A stretch of 64,000 nt of DNA from Candidatus Ecksteinia adelgidicola (GCA_020541345.1 CP045239.1:744001-808000); one strand, 5' to 3'. Counted from the first letter of the stretch, positions 1 through 14,000 are shown. Numbers and translations: made by a program. Notes: a model not told the origin generated them from the letters alone.

Positions 1-1041
1 TTTATATTTTTTAAAAGATCTTATATACATGAAATCATTTAAACTACTTACACGAAATAAATATCTAAAATTTTAATACAATTACGATTAATATAAAACA
101 TTATAATTAAACAATTTTGTTAAATTTATGATGCATATTTAAATTATTTTTTTACTTATAATAAATTGATACATAATTTAGTTTTCAATGCATATTAGAT
201 ATTTTAATGTTGAAATAAATGATTACATTTCTTTTTCATAGAGATTCGTATTTGTAATAATACATGATAAAACTAAGTAATTAACTATATTTTAACTTTT
301 TTGTAATGTATATCAATAAAATTTTTATTGCTTAGTATTGTGTTATAATAATTTGAATATAATACAATAATAACAATATAAACAAAATAACATAATCAAC
401 TGTATTTTATTTTTATTACCTAAGTTTTATCATTAAAAATAATTCTAAATTCACGAAAATAATACTAACACTTTTTATTTAATATTAAACATTATACAAA
501 TTTTTTTATATTTATAAAATTTTGTCACTGTTAATATTTCTGCTATTTTAATATAAAACGTTGTAATTTTATTAAAAAAAGATATAATTTTTATATTTTT
601 AAAGCATGTTTAAAACTGTATTATATTTTATATAATAAATCATTTTTGATACAATATATTTTTAGAAAATAAATAAAAAATATATTAATTACTAAAATAT
701 TTTTTATAAAAAAATATACAATATATTTATAACTGTTATATTTATTTTTCATCTTTTATATTATTTTATTAATAAATTTTAGTTTTATTGAATGAATAAT
801 ACAATAATAAAAGTTATATTTAACTATTTTTGTTTTAATTTAACAAAATGATTATTAGTATGGATATTTATACAAAAACATACTTAATGTGTATTGTAAA
901 ATTTTATTAAAATAATAAATATTTTTAGATAAGTAAAATAAAGAATTATACATTTTTAAATAAGTTTTTATTTATATTTTTAAAAAAAATAAAAATCATT
1001 TATTAAATTGTTTAATTTGAGTTAATTATTATGTTTTAATA

Positions 1042-1195
1042 GTTTATTATATTTAATAGTAATGTTTATTATATTTAATAGTAATGTTTATTATATTTAA
1101 TAGTAATGTTTATTATGTTTAATAGTAATGTTTATTATGTTTAATAGTAATGTTTATTATGTTTAATAGTAATGTTTATTATGTTTAATAGTAAT
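1042..1195. repeat. 22-bp tandem repeat, seven copies in two homogeneous blocks
   Basis: Seven perfect-length 22-bp units start at 1042, 1064, 1086, 1108, 1130, 1152 and 1174. Each begins gtttattat and ends tttaatagtaat. The only difference is unit position 10, which is A in the first three copies and G in the last four. A degenerate half-unit precedes the array (about 1028-1041) and gttat follows it. The unit length is not a multiple of three and no open frame runs through the array, so it is not coding. The right flank carries two GATC sites (agatctgatc, about 1202-1211) and an imperfect inverted repeat. Confidence 0.95.
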
Positions 1196-4100
1196 GTTAT
1201 AAGATCTGATCAACTATTCATACTTATAATAACATTATACTAAAAATGGTATCAACTAATTTATAAGTAATAAAATAAACATTGTTATTATTTTATTAAT
1301 CAAATATACATTTAACTTTAAATTTTATTTAAATAAACATTTATTTAAGAATCATGCAATATTTAACTAAATTAAACATATATTTTAATAAAATAGCTAT
1401 TAATATTAATACAATAATAAATGAAAAAATATCGTTTTATCATAACGTTTACTAATGTATTTCTAATAGTTAATGGTGATTTTTAAAAAAAATACATTAA
1501 ATTGAGTTATAGTATTAAAAAATTTTATAAATAGTTAAATACGTTGTTTTTATAAAAAATATTAAATTTTTTAGTCAATACAATCTCAATTGTATAAATT
1601 TACATCTTAATGAAGAACAATCAAGTTTAAATTAATTTTTAAAATTTATTAATTGCTACAATTGATCATATGAAACATTATATATTTAACTAAAAATGTA
1701 TTACGTAATCATATTTTTAATATCAATGTAAAATATTTACTATTATTTTATTTTAAAATATAAAAATATAAAAAATATAATTAATATTTTTTATTTTTTA
1801 AATATATAAATTATTATTTATATCTTATTCTTAATTTTATTTTTTTTTAAAAAAATATTTTCTTTATAATTAATCTATAAATTATTGAAATATATTAAAA
1901 TAACACTTAATATATGTTTTTATTATTATTATGCAATTAAATAAATAAAAAATTCAATGTTAACTGTTTATTTTTTATCTAAAGATCTTATAAAATCTTG
2001 TAATTAAGTCATAAAGTTGAAGTCAACTATATTTTAATTCGGTTAACGTTAATTTTCATTGTACAAAATTTACCATAATTAACATTTTTATTTTATTTTT
2101 GTCATGTTTTTCTTCTTTTTTAATTAACTTACGTTTATGATTATAGTATATGTTATTTAATATTACATTTTTTATATGGTTCGATTAACTGGGTATAGAA
2201 AGTTATAAAAATTTTTTTACACGTATTATATAGTATATTTAATTTTTTAGCTAATAATGCTGTTTTTCTAAAATATCTTACAAACGTAACGATTAAGAAT
2301 ATCTATATACTTTTTATTGAAATATTTTTAATATGATTATACACTAGAAATAATAAGAATATTTCATAAAGAAATTTTATAATTATTTTTTCTATCATGT
2401 TTATTAATTTATATATAAAGGCATTTGTTATTTAATAAAATTCTTATAAAAAAATCATGTACTGTATAAAAAAAAATCATGCATTGATTTTTATATCTTT
2501 TGTATTTATAACATGAATAAAGTTATATTTAATAATATTAATAATTAATTTTTGTTTTCATATTTAACAACTATCTATTTAATATATATTATATAATTAT
2601 TTTTTAACATATTATTAAATTTTTTTCTGTAAACAAAAATTATAAAATATTCATGCAATATTCTTATAATTTAATCAAAATCTAGAATTATTGTTAATAT
2701 ACTAAAACATAGTAATTATATCATTTTAAACCAAGGTAAAAATAAAAAAATGATCTATATAATATTAAAAATAAAAATTAATATAATTCAAATGTAATGA
2801 TTTTATATTAACATTAATTATTTTATTTTTATATAGTATGTTTATTTATAAGATAAAATTAATGAAAACATTAAAACGTTTATATTAAAAGAACAAGTAT
2901 ATTATATTAATAGTTAGTTATAATATTAATGTATTAATATTATAATTTATAAAATATATTTTATAAATATTACACAATAATTTTAATATAAAAACATATA
3001 AAAATAAATATAAATTGTATAGTATATTTAATCAAATAAAACAATATTTTAATAACAAATAAAAATTAATATATTTCAACGTTATTTTATATTAATTATT
3101 TATTAATTTATAAAAATTTTATTTTAATAAAAAATACCAACGATAAAATATAAATAAAATAAAAAAATATTTATTAGATTTAATTTTTTAGTATGTATAA
3201 TAATTCATATCATGCTATTTTAATAAAAATTAATATCTTTAATAATATTTATTTATCTATTAATTTAAAATTAATAGACTAATATATTTTATATAAAATT
3301 TATTCGATTCTCTAACAAATTTAATAAAAACTATATTATTTTACTATATATTATTTTACTAATTATTAAAGTAGAAATCAAAACAAAATATTAAACAATA
3401 TTTTTTTATATCAAAATAAGTATAGAAATTAATCTTATTATAAATTAATAGTAACATGTTTTATTTTTATAAAAAATAAAATTTTACATTGTAATAATTT
3501 TTTTAATGATAACTGTAAATTTTATTTATAATACTATTTTTATTATCGAGATTAACAGCTCTAGTTAATACTTGATAACAATATATTTATTTTATATATG
3601 AAATAACTACGTTATATAGAATTTTCGTTTTAAAACTTAAGAAACTCAGCCTAACGTTATAAGATCAATGCGAACATTAAAAAAATAATTAATATTTGTA
3701 TTCCTTATAAAAGTATTTTTTATTATGAAATTAAATATAGCATCTTTTTTGTAATAATTTTAAATATATAATTCTATAATTAAAAATTAATGATTCTTAA
3801 TATAATGATTAGTTACAGCATTAACTTTTATGTATAATAAAAGTTAATCTATACTGATAATCATTTATTTATATGTTAATTAACATTAATTTTTTATTAA
3901 TAATAAAATATTTTAATAATATTTAATTATATAGTTAAAGTAAACGCTATTTTAAAAAAATAATACAAAACAATAAAATAAATTCTATTATTCAATTTTC
4001 TATAAAAAAATAAATTACTTCAAGTAAAAAAATAGTAATACTTACAAATCAATATAAGTAATAATTCATAAAAATAATAAATTATTATAAAAAAACAAGC

Positions 4101-4573
4101 AATATAACATATTTATTATAAATAATTATAATAATTTATATTAATATTTTTATATTATAAATTAATATAAATATAATTTATTATCATTTTTAATTTAAAA
4201 TATTATTTCTTAACAATTATCTAATTTATTAATGTATAATTATAAATTGTCGATACTTTTATTTAAAAAAATAAATGTTTAAATTAATGTTTATGACACA
4301 TAAGAAATATTTTATATTCATTATTTATTTTTTTATTTAATACAAAATCATAAATATTAATAATTTTTATAAATAATTTTAAATTTTATTTTATTAAAGA
4401 TCTATATTAAAAACATTATAAAGTCATATGTAACTATTGTGTAATTAATACTACAATATATAACTATTTTTTTCATTAATACTAATAGTCATGATAACAA
4501 TCAATATTTTCATCTTTGTATTAAAATCTGAAATAAAATTATAAAATATGTCATAAATTAAACAATGCTATTG

Positions 4574-4579
4574 TATAAT
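4574..4579 (+). promoter_or_regulatory. Possible -10 box of the aspS promoter
   Basis: A perfect TATAAT lies 31 bases upstream of the aspS start codon, inside a small dyad (aacaat at 4561-4566 and attgtt at 4585-4590). The hexamer 17 bases upstream (4551-4556, tcataa) is a poor -35. In sequence this AT-rich a TATAAT is expected often by chance, so position near the gene is the main support. Confidence 0.35.
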
Positions 4580-4609
4580 ATGTGTATTGTTATATCATAA
4601 GGATAATAT

Positions 4610-6352
4610 ATGCGCACAAAATATTGTGGACATTTAAATTCGCTTCATATAGGTCAAAAAGTTACTCTCTGTGGTTGGGTAAACTGCTATCGTGATCTTG
4701 GTGGCTTAATATTTATTAATATGCGTGATTGTACAGGTATTGTTCAAATATTTTTTAATTCAGATAATAAAATACTTCTTGATAAAGCATATAGTTTGCG
4801 AAATGAATGTTGTATACAAATTACTGGAACTATATATCAACGTCCAAAAAATCAAATTAATCTTAAAATGATTACAGGAACAATAGAAGTTCTTGTTTGT
4901 TTTTTAAATATTATTAATTATTCTAATTCATTACCATTAGATTTTAGTAAACTAAACAGTGAAGAGATACGATTAAAATATCGTTATTTAGATTTACGTC
5001 GCCCAGAAATAGCTAATCGTCTAAAAATTCGTTCTAATATTACAACTTTAGTACACCGTTTTATGGAAAAAAATAACTTTATTAATATTGAAACTCCAAT
5101 ACTAACTAAAGCGACACCAGAAGGCGCAAGAGATTATCTTGTTCCAAGCCGAATATATAAAGGTCAATTTTATGCACTTCCACAATCTCCTCAGTTATTT
5201 AAACAACTTCTTATGATATCTGGATTTGATCGTTATTATCAAATTGTTAAATGTTTTCGAGATGAAGATTTACGTTCTGATCGTCAACCAGAATTTACTC
5301 AAATTGATATTGAATGCTCTTTCATGACTGCTAAAAACATACAAAAAATTATGGAAAAATTAATAAAAAAAATATGGATAGAAGTAATAGGAGTTCATCT
5401 TGGTCAATTTTCTGTAATAACTTTCAAAGAGGCAATAAGTCGATATGGTTCTGATAAACCAGATTTACGTAATCCCTTAGAACTTATAGATATTAATGAT
5501 CTAGCAAAAAATATCGAATGCAACATATTTTCTGAACATATTGATAATAAAAAAAGCAGAATTTCCGTTATTTGTGCACCTGGTGGAACAAAATTGACAC
5601 GAAAACTCATTAATAAATATGAAAATCTTGTAAATAGTTTTGGAACAAAACATCTAATGTGGATTAAAGTTAATGACTATCTAACTGGATTATCTGGTAT
5701 ACAAGGTCCATTTAAAAAATTTCTTAGTGAAAAAAATTTAAAAGACATATTAAAATGCACTAATGCAAAGAATCATTCAATTTTATTCTTTATAGCTGAT
5801 AATATTAAAATTGCTACTCAGTCACTAGGAGCTTTAAGATTAAAATTAGGATATGATTTATTATTAACAAAGTTAAATACTTGGGCTCCATTATGGATAA
5901 TTGATTTTCCAATGTTTAAAAAAAATAATGAAGGTAATTTGTCATCAATGCATCATCCATTTACTGCGCCAAAAAATTCTAATCTAAAAATGTTAAATAA
6001 AATGCCCACGCATGCAATTTCACATGCTTATGATATGATTATTAATGGTTATGAAATAGGCAGTGGATCAGTGCGCATTCATCATAGTATTGTACAAAAA
6101 ACAATATTTGATATTCTAAATATTAGCTTAAAAGAACAAGAAAAAAGATTTGGTTTTTTTTTAAATGCATTAAAATACGGAACTCCGCCACATGCTGGAA
6201 TAGCATTTGGATTAGATCGTTTAGTAATGTTGTTAACGGATACTGATAATATTCGTGATGTAATTGCTTTTCCAAAAACTAATACTGCTTCTTGTTTAAT
6301 GACTAATTCACCAGATTTTATTAATAATAATAAATTTAAAAATAACATTTAA
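4610..6352 (+). CDS. aspS: Aspartate--tRNA ligase
   Basis: This class II aminoacyl-tRNA synthetase charges tRNA-Asp with aspartate in the cytoplasm. The 580-residue product is close to the usual bacterial length (about 590). An N-terminal OB-fold anticodon-binding domain occupies about residues 1-105. The bacterial-type catalytic core follows, with the [14 protein letters not shown] stretch (168-181), motif 2 [18 protein letters not shown] (216-233) and motif 3 GIAFGLDRL (530-538). The bacterial GAD insertion domain lies between motifs 2 and 3. The start is set by a good ribosome-binding site (aaggat) eight bases upstream and by the family-typical MRTxYCG beginning. The C-terminus is a few residues shorter than in E. 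coli and Asn/Lys-rich. It stands alone between two long spacers, so it is probably its own transcription unit. Confidence 0.98.
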   Translation: MRTKYCGHLNSLHIGQKVTLCGWVNCYRDLGGLIFINMRDCTGIVQIFFNSDNKILLDKAYSLRNECCIQITGTIYQRPKNQINLKMITGTIEVLVCFLNIINYSNSLPLDFSKLNSEEIRLKYRYLDLRRPEIANRLKIRSNITTLVHRFMEKNNFINIETPILTKATPEGARDYLVPSRIYKGQFYALPQSPQLFKQLLMISGFDRYYQIVKCFRDEDLRSDRQPEFTQIDIECSFMTAKNIQKIMEKLIKKIWIEVIGVHLGQFSVITFKEAISRYGSDKPDLRNPLELIDINDLAKNIECNIFSEHIDNKKSRISVICAPGGTKLTRKLINKYENLVNSFGTKHLMWIKVNDYLTGLSGIQGPFKKFLSEKNLKDILKCTNAKNHSILFFIADNIKIATQSLGALRLKLGYDLLLTKLNTWAPLWIIDFPMFKKNNEGNLSSMHHPFTAPKNSNLKMLNKMPTHAISHAYDMIINGYEIGSGSVRIHHSIVQKTIFDILNISLKEQEKRFGFFLNALKYGTPPHAGIAFGLDRLVMLLTDTDNIRDVIAFPKTNTASCLMTNSPDFINNNKFKNNI

Positions 6353-7997
6353 TATAAAATAATATCTTATATACTAAAAAATAATTGTTTATTTTAAAAT
6401 AAAAATGTTTAATAATTTATTACTTTCATACATTTAATATAATATTAGAGTATAATATTTTAATGTTTATATAAAAATAACAAAATTATTATATTTTATA
6501 ATATAAATAAACATAATTATATTTAATAATAACAAAAATATTTTATGTGAATTTTTTATATTATTTTATAACTACAATTATAATAACAGTAAATTATAAA
6601 ATATGTTAAATATTCATTTTTTATATTTCAAACAATTTTTAAAAAAATTAATTTATTATCATAATAGTTTATAAAATATTTAATGCTTATCAAGTAATAA
6701 TTATTATTAAATAGTTACATGTTTAAAATATCGTTTTATTTAATCATAACATACGTAAGTAGTGATTAATCTTGTATACAATTATTTTATAATCCATAAA
6801 ATTTAATGTAGAAGAATGATAAATAAACTATTATAATAAAATAACAAAAATATAATATTATATGTAGTATACCTTTTAAAAATATTAAAAAATTTAAAAA
6901 CTATTAAATGCAAGTTTATAAATAACATTATAAAATATATAATTAAATATGATATTCATAGCAATAAAATTTTTTCTTTAAATATCTATTAGATGTTGTT
7001 TAATAATTAGATAAATTTAATATTATATTAATAATTTTATAACACGTTATAAAAAATTTTCTTTATCTTTCTTAAGTGTATTTTATGTAAAATAATATTA
7101 TTAATTGTGTTATTATGTAATTTATTGAAATTTTAAATATTACAACAAAGGTAAATTTTTAATTAAAATAAAGATATGATAATTTTTTCTTATTAAGAAT
7201 AATTATAAAAATGAAATATTGTTAAGATAATAATGTATTTTTTGAAAATTATTATATATTTTATATATTATTGTTATAAAAAATTTTAAAAATTTTTTAT
7301 TCATGTAAAATTATTACAAAACGAATTAATTTTATAATAAAGTTATATTTTAATATTTATTGACGTAATAAAATAAATTTTAATCAAATAAAATATTATA
7401 ATTAGTGCATACATTTATAAAAAGTAAAAAAAATACTTTTTTATTATATTATATGTTATATAAATTTTTTTATATCTAAAATAAATTCAATTATTAAAAA
7501 AAATATATACAATATAAAATAGATTATTATTAATATTGTGAATTTATATTAATAATATATTGTATTTTTATATTATAACATTAGAATTTTAATTTATTTT
7601 TAATATATAATAAAATATGTTTATTTGATATTTTATATTATAAGAATATTTGTTACGTTATTTTAAAAAATTAAAAAAAATTTTATTAATCTTTTCTATT
7701 ATAAAATTAAAAAAATATACTAAAAGTTAGCACAAAATATTTTTTTTAAAATGTTTTATGTATTAGTTTTTATTTATATTAATTATAATACTTCCATCTA
7801 ACATTTTAAATTTACATATGCTCTAAAAAAGATTTTTATAAGACTTCCTTGTCTATTTTTTTTTAAATAATAATTAATTTTATCATACAAACATTATTTT
7901 TATGCTCATATGAATGAAATTATTAAATAATGTATTAAAAATAACTTAAAAATTAAAATTTTTAAAATGTTATATATTAATTTTTAAAATTAAAAAA
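6353..7997. other. Gene-free spacer aspS-sspB
   Basis: No supportable gene. The sequence is A/T with frequent stops in all frames. A small hairpin followed by a T run (agac/gtct stem at about 7841-7854) is on the + strand but has no nearby + strand gene. Confidence 0.75.
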
Positions 7998-8480
7998 TTA
8001 CTTCACTACGTATAGTGCTAGACGAGTATTGTTTCGTGATAACAGATTATTAGTTTTATTTGTTGCTAATTGTTTAGTATTACTTATTAACATTAAAGTT
8101 TTTGAAGATTTTTCTTCATCATTAAGGTTTTTAATAACATTTTTTGTTTCATAAAAACTTTCTGATTCAAATAAAATTCCAGCACCATTTTCACGCGCAT
8201 AAATTCCTAATATAGAACTAATAGGTAATAAAATATTCGATATAATGCCATTAAAACGCGCACTAAATTGTACTTCTGTATGATTTAATAGTAAATTATT
8301 AACTGCATTTGGAGAAATATTTAATATAATTTTGTCATCAAATGAAAACTCTATTGGAATTTGAACATTAAGATGTGTAATATTTATCATTAAATAAGGA
8401 GTAAGTTTGTTGTCAAGTAACCAATTATAAAAAGCTTTTAACAAGTAAGGCCGTTTTGGAGACATCTTAGAAATATTCAT
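7998..8480 (-). CDS. sspB: ClpXP adaptor SspB
   Basis: SspB is a dimeric cytoplasmic adaptor that delivers ssrA-tagged, ribosome-rescued peptides to the ClpXP protease. The first ~110 residues match the E. coli substrate-binding domain: MSPKRPYLLKAFYNWLLDN near the start, then LTPYLMINIT and SILGIYARENGAGILFE. The middle linker (about 118-150) is poorly conserved, as is normal. The C-terminal tail ALYVVK keeps the short ClpX-binding tail (RVVK in E. coli), which argues that the adaptor still functions. In E. coli the order is rplM-rpsI-sspA-sspB. Here the same order and strand are kept, but sspA is absent from the intervening 1.76 kb. Retention of an adaptor implies that clpX, clpP and ssrA exist elsewhere in the genome. 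Confidence 0.95.
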   Translation of the reverse strand: MNISKMSPKRPYLLKAFYNWLLDNKLTPYLMINITHLNVQIPIEFSFDDKIILNISPNAVNNLLLNHTEVQFSARFNGIISNILLPISSILGIYARENGAGILFESESFYETKNVIKNLNDEEKSSKTLMLISNTKQLATNKTNNLLSRNNTRLALYVVK

Positions 8481-10242
8481 AAAATTTTCACCGGATTATA
8501 TAAATCATATTTTACAATTAGTTTAAGTAAAAAAAAAAATAAAAATTTCTTATATCTTTAAAGATATATATTTTCATACTTTTAAATTTTTTTAAATTAG
8601 TATTTAATTAATTAAATATTTTATTAACATTAATGGTACATTAAATATCAAAAAAAAATAAATAATATATCAATATTAAGCTCTTTTATTTGTCATTAAT
8701 TCCCTATACAATATTAATACAATATGATTCTTATTTAAATAATATTTTAATAAATAACAAATACAAAAAGTAACTTTTTATGATTAATTTTACTAAATTT
8801 GTTAATTCGTTAATATTATTTTAAAATATTTAATATTATAGATTAATTATTTTTATACACTAGATATATAAGTGTTATTATCAAATAAAAAAGTAGTTAT
8901 TAAAATATGTTGTAATAATAACAAGTTAATAAAAAATATTTAACTAATCAATGTTAACATCATTGTAAAAAAATGAAATGAAATAAAATTTCTTTTTAAT
9001 GATTTATATTACGTTATTTTTTTATAATTGTTAATATTTATTCTTGTTTAAAAAAATTAAAATTAATAATTTACAATCTTAATTCTGTTTTAAATGTTGC
9101 TTTAAAAATTTTTGATGAGAATAAAAAAATTTTCTTTTATTAGTATTTTAATTAATGTTATATAAAATAAAATCTCTATTATTATATATTATATTATAGA
9201 AATTTATAAGTATTCTATGAGTTAGTAAAAATTTATTTAAAATAAAAAAATAAATTAAAACCTAGTTTGTTGAAATTTTTATAAATTGTGCTTATAATGT
9301 TATAATATAATTTATTAAATTATTTATGTGATAAAAAAATAATATAATTTAACATGTTTATTTTAAAATTATTTTATATAATATTAATGCTTTTTTAAAA
9401 AAAAATGTTATTAATTTCAATAATTAATTATTTTATAATTAATATTTTAAAAAAATTTTATTTAATTTATATTTTACAAAAAATAATTTTATAATTATTA
9501 ATAAAATATTGTAGAAATTAAATTATAATAAATAATTCTTTTCTTTAAGATATAAGAAATACATTTGTTATTAATATTAACAAAGAAAATTAAACATTTT
9601 ATATTAACTTTATATATATTTTTTATATTTATAAATATCATAAATATTTATTCTTATATTTATTGTTTTATAACATGTAATGTTAGAACATGTATATGAG
9701 AAATATTTTTATTATAAAATTATACTAAAATTTCAAGATATTAAATATCATATTTTAAGAAAATTGTTAGAAAGGAAAAATAATAAAAATGTTATATATA
9801 GTATTATTTAGTTTTTTTCTTTAAAAGAAAAATTATATATTTTATAATGAATTGTTGCTATTATATTTTAGATAAACTTAATATATTTATGAACATAACA
9901 AAATAAATAGCATTCATACTGTATTATATTAAAATCGTAAAATTTCTTTTTAAGTTAATTATTAAAGTATTTTTATTATAAACAGTTTAAAAATATTGTT
10001 TGTAATATTTATCAAAAAATTTTTTATTATTGTAATATTTTATATTATCTATAAAATACTAAATATGTTTAAAAGTCATTAAATAAATTATATCTTATGA
10101 TATATAAATGTAATAACATGTAATTATATTTATAATTTAACATGTATTTTAGTATTCAATACCTAATGTTATTAATCAAATCAGATATAAAAAAGCCCGG
10201 ATTTTACTTTAAAATATATTTATCACTGCGATAAAAATGAAG
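8481..10242. other. Spacer where sspA would be expected
   Basis: No open gene. In E. coli sspA lies between rpsI and sspB, and this 1.76-kb interval is its expected position. I could not recognise any SspA protein fragment. Just beyond the rpsI stop, at about 10194-10200, the GC-rich string gcccgg is half of what looks like a decayed intrinsic terminator. Confidence 0.7.
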
Positions 10243-10635
10243 TTAACGTTTAGAAAATTGAGGACGACGCCGTGCTTTGCGTAATCCTACTTTTTTACGC
10301 TCAACTTGACGTGAATCACGCGTAACAAATCCAGCTTTACGTAAATTAGAGCGTAAAGTCTGATCATATTTTATTAAAGCGCGAGTAATACCATGACGAA
10401 TAGCGCCAGCTTGACCAGATACTCCTCCACCTTTCACACTTATATATAAATCCATTTTTTCTATCATATTAACGAGTTCAAGTGGTTGATAAACTATCAT
10501 TCTGGCAGTTTTTCGACAAAAATATTGATCTAAACTTTTATGATTAATAAGAATATTACCTGTACCTGTTCTAATAAAAACACGAGCAGCAGAGCTTTTT
10601 CGGCGACCAGTACCGTAGTATTGATTTAGAGTCAT
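10243..10635 (-). CDS. rpsI: 30S ribosomal protein S9
   Basis: S9 is a small-subunit ribosomal protein whose C-terminal tail contacts tRNA in the P site. The product is 130 residues, identical in length to E. coli S9. It has the N-terminal [15 protein letters not shown] signature (6-20), the central [19 protein letters not shown] stretch (69-87) and the arginine/lysine-rich tail ending FSKR, which carries the P-site contact. It follows rplM by 14 bases on the same strand, so the two form the usual rplM-rpsI operon. Confidence 0.99.
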   Translation of the reverse strand: MTLNQYYGTGRRKSSAARVFIRTGTGNILINHKSLDQYFCRKTARMIVYQPLELVNMIEKMDLYISVKGGGVSGQAGAIRHGITRALIKYDQTLRSNLRKAGFVTRDSRQVERKKVGLRKARRRPQFSKR

Positions 10636-10649
10636 TATATTAATCTCGA

Positions 10650-11078
10650 TTAAATATTCAAAACTTGCGGTTGCTGTGCCGCATGTTTATGTTGATTATC
10701 TGGATATACTTTTAATTTACGAAACATAGCACGACCTAAAGAACCTTTTGGAAGCATACCTTTAACTGCAATTTCAATTATACGTTCAGGATGACGAGCA
10801 ATCATTTCTTTAAAAGTTGTTTTTTTTATTCCACCAATATAACCAGTATGACGATAATATATTTTATTAGTAAATTTTTTTCCACTAACAGTAACTTTTT
10901 TTGCATTTAAAACAATAATATAATCTCCAGTATCTACATGTGGAGTATATTCTGCTTTATGCTTACCTCGCAAAATCATTGCTAACTTAGTTGCAAGACG
11001 TCCTAAAATTTTTCCATCTGCATTAACAACATACCAATCGCAGTTTAGAACTTTTGGTTTAGCTGTAAAAGTTTTCAT
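10650..11078 (-). CDS. rplM: 50S ribosomal protein L13
   Basis: L13 is an early-assembling large-subunit protein. The 142-residue product has the same length as in E. coli and keeps the start MKTFTAKP, the [12 protein letters not shown]-like segment (19-30), the [18 protein letters not shown] core (38-55), and the [19 protein letters not shown] segment (108-126). It is the promoter-proximal gene of the rplM-rpsI operon. In E. coli the operon is autoregulated through the rplM leader. Here the leader region contains a striking perfect 18-bp inverted repeat (11112-11150). Confidence 0.99.
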   Translation of the reverse strand: MKTFTAKPKVLNCDWYVVNADGKILGRLATKLAMILRGKHKAEYTPHVDTGDYIIVLNAKKVTVSGKKFTNKIYYRHTGYIGGIKKTTFKEMIARHPERIIEIAVKGMLPKGSLGRAMFRKLKVYPDNQHKHAAQQPQVLNI

Positions 11079-14000
11079 TAAAAATATTACCGAATAATTA
11101 CTAATAGTGAGGTGTATATTTTAATAATTAAAAATTATTAAAATATACACAATTATAATGTTTATAAAATTTTTTATTAAAAAAGTTTTGGTTAATAAAA
11201 TGTCTTTGTATAATCATTTTTAATATACTTAACAAAAATTAATAATAAAAATTGAATATTTTTTTATAATATAAAACAGTATGTTTTAAACTAATAAAAA
11301 TGAATTATGAATGATTATTAAAGTTATGATTTATTTATTTTAGTTTTATTAAACATTGAAAAATTTATCATAAAAGATGTTTTATATGTAATAAAAATAA
11401 AAAAAATTCTATTGAATTATTTTTTTAAAATAACAAACGATATAAATGTTTATCTACAATAAAATGATTGCAGTTTTTATATCAAGTTATTTATATTATT
11501 AACATCTATTTATTTTTTAATTGTTAATGTTTTTATTTAATTTAATATAATCATCTCTATCAACTATATTGTATTATTCAAAAGTAGCAAAAGAATTAAA
11601 TATTTTTCTTTATAAAATAATAGCGTTTTTTATAAAAACTAATTCATACTTAGTAATAATTATAAAGCATTGTAAAATAAAATTTTATATAATAATCTCT
11701 ATAGATTTTATTTATTCTGTAATATTTTTTTTTAAATAAAATACTAGTTATCTATTATATTTAATCAATATTTAACAATTAAATATTTAAAACGTTAAAA
11801 ATATGAAAATACTTTATTATTTTTGAAATCATAAATATCATTTTAATAAATTTTATTTTTTAAATTGATGTAATTTTTGTAATCAAGATATTATCTAATA
11901 AAATAATGTATTATTCTAGTTTAGAATAGATGTTTTATAAAAATTTTTTATAGTCTTTTATATTAATAAATATTTAAACATAGTGTTTAATTTTCTATAT
12001 TTTATAAAATTTTATTATATTTATTATAACAAATTTTTTATTATTTTAACTGTTTTTTATTCATGTAAGTCATATTACTATTTTTAGTATAAACTTTTAT
12101 TTGATAAAATTTACAGTGTATGTTTATTATTTAAGTAATAAATTGAGTATTATTAAAAACGTTATACTATTATAAATTATTTTTTTTTCTTACTATTTTT
12201 TTATTTGCTATGATTTATTAATAATATCATAATTCTATATTAATATAAAATAAAAATTTTATAAGAATGCATTCTTTATCATTTAACATATTTTAGTATG
12301 CTTGAACATATTATTTTGATTATATAAAACAATAAAATAATCTAAAATAGCTATTATTGTGATGAATCTTAATTTTTAATAAAAAGATAAGGAAACTTAT
12401 ATATTTCTTGATTAAGAAGTATGTATATACTTATCGCTTTACGATGATATTTTCGAAGATGTAACATAAAATAATTAAAAATATTAATATGTTCTGCATA
12501 GTAACAAAATACTATACTTTATTTTACAAAGCTTTTCTTGTAATAATTTAATATATTTTAAATATAGTCATATTATTAGTTATGTTTAAAATATAAAAAA
12601 TTTTAATACTATTCGATTATTATTAAAAAATTATATGTATTTTTTAGCATTGAACAATAACATAAATACATTAGACAATCTATCTTTTATTGCTTTAAAA
12701 TATTTAAAAAGTATTATATGATGTTTGATCTAATATTATTAGATTTTGTGATTCTCTAATTATAAAAATTTGTAAAAAAAACTATCAATAAACCGCATAA
12801 ATTTATTTACTAATAATATTTATATAATGATTATAATAGTAAATAATTTCATTATTTATAATAAATTTTTAGTTATATATTATAAAGTTAATTTTATCAT
12901 TATGCGTATTATAAAAAATATTGTGTTGTAAGAAATACAATGTCGTATTCATTTCCTAAAATAGAATTTACAATGTTTTTATAATATTAAAAAAATAAAA
13001 TTTCAATGCAATATATACAAACTTATTTTAGTAAAATATGTTGATTGTCTTATAGAAATAATATAATATATGATTATTTTAATTAGTTATATTTTAATTA
13101 ATTTTTTAGTTACTTAAAACTATAAGAGAAAAAATTAATACTGATTGAACGTGTTTTTAAAAATAAAAAACATTATTTATTACTAATGTTTGAATATATC
13201 AATGTTTTATATTTTATGATAAATATAACAAAATAAACAATGTGTTATTTTATCTACTTTTTTAAAAATATTTTAAAACTTTAATTAGTTAAAAGATTAT
13301 ATCATATATCATATAACAATTATACATTTAATATGTATATTTTATGTATTCAAATATCTAAAAATTAATTAAAATTTTAATGTATTAAATGATTATAAAG
13401 CTATTTTATGATTTTTATTTCTTTTTATAGTAATAACAACTGAAAATTATTCTTATGTACATTATATAAAAAATTAACTTTTATTTTAATTTAAACGTAT
13501 TCAAAATATTTTGTAAAAATATTTTATATTTTTGGTCTGTTATTAATAAAAAATAATATTTAACTAAAAAATTTAGTAACTACTATCAGTTAAAATATTA
13601 CATAATTTTATTTTTCATATTAATAATATTCTTAATGTTTTTATAAAAATCATGAACAAGCATAAAATAATCATAACAATTATAATAAATATATAATTTA
13701 AAATAATTAAAATTATTTATAAAAATAATATTGATAGATTTTTAAAAAAAACAAGAATCTAAAAATGATTTTTAAAAATTATGAATAAAATTTTTTGTAT
13801 GAAATTTTTTTAAAAATGTCAATTATATTTTTTGATGAAATATATTAAATATTTTTTTTAAAAGTGTTTTTTTATTATATTTTTATTTTATATTGCAATA
13901 AACATTTTGTAAAAATACAATATATCATAAAATTAATACATTTAATTATAAATATTCATAATACTAAGTATTTTATTTTTAAGACATTTTTAAGACACAT

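Larger units (their letters stand above)
1..4609. other. Long gene-free AT-rich spacer
   Basis: This stretch holds no supportable gene on either strand. Apart from the tandem array at 1042-1195 it is low-complexity A/T sequence dense in stop codons. A slightly less AT-rich patch at about 3545-3680 may be the ghost of a gene, but I could not align it to anything. I see no tRNA-like cloverleaf signature. Confidence 0.75.

Noticed and set aside
2178-2200. ggttcgatt-like string that recalls a tRNA T-arm
   Set aside because: No matching acceptor, D-arm or anticodon stem could be built around it.
7841-7865. Short hairpin with T run (agac/gtct)
   Set aside because: Only a 4-bp stem, on the strand opposite to sspB and 1.5 kb from the end of aspS; no gene for it to terminate.
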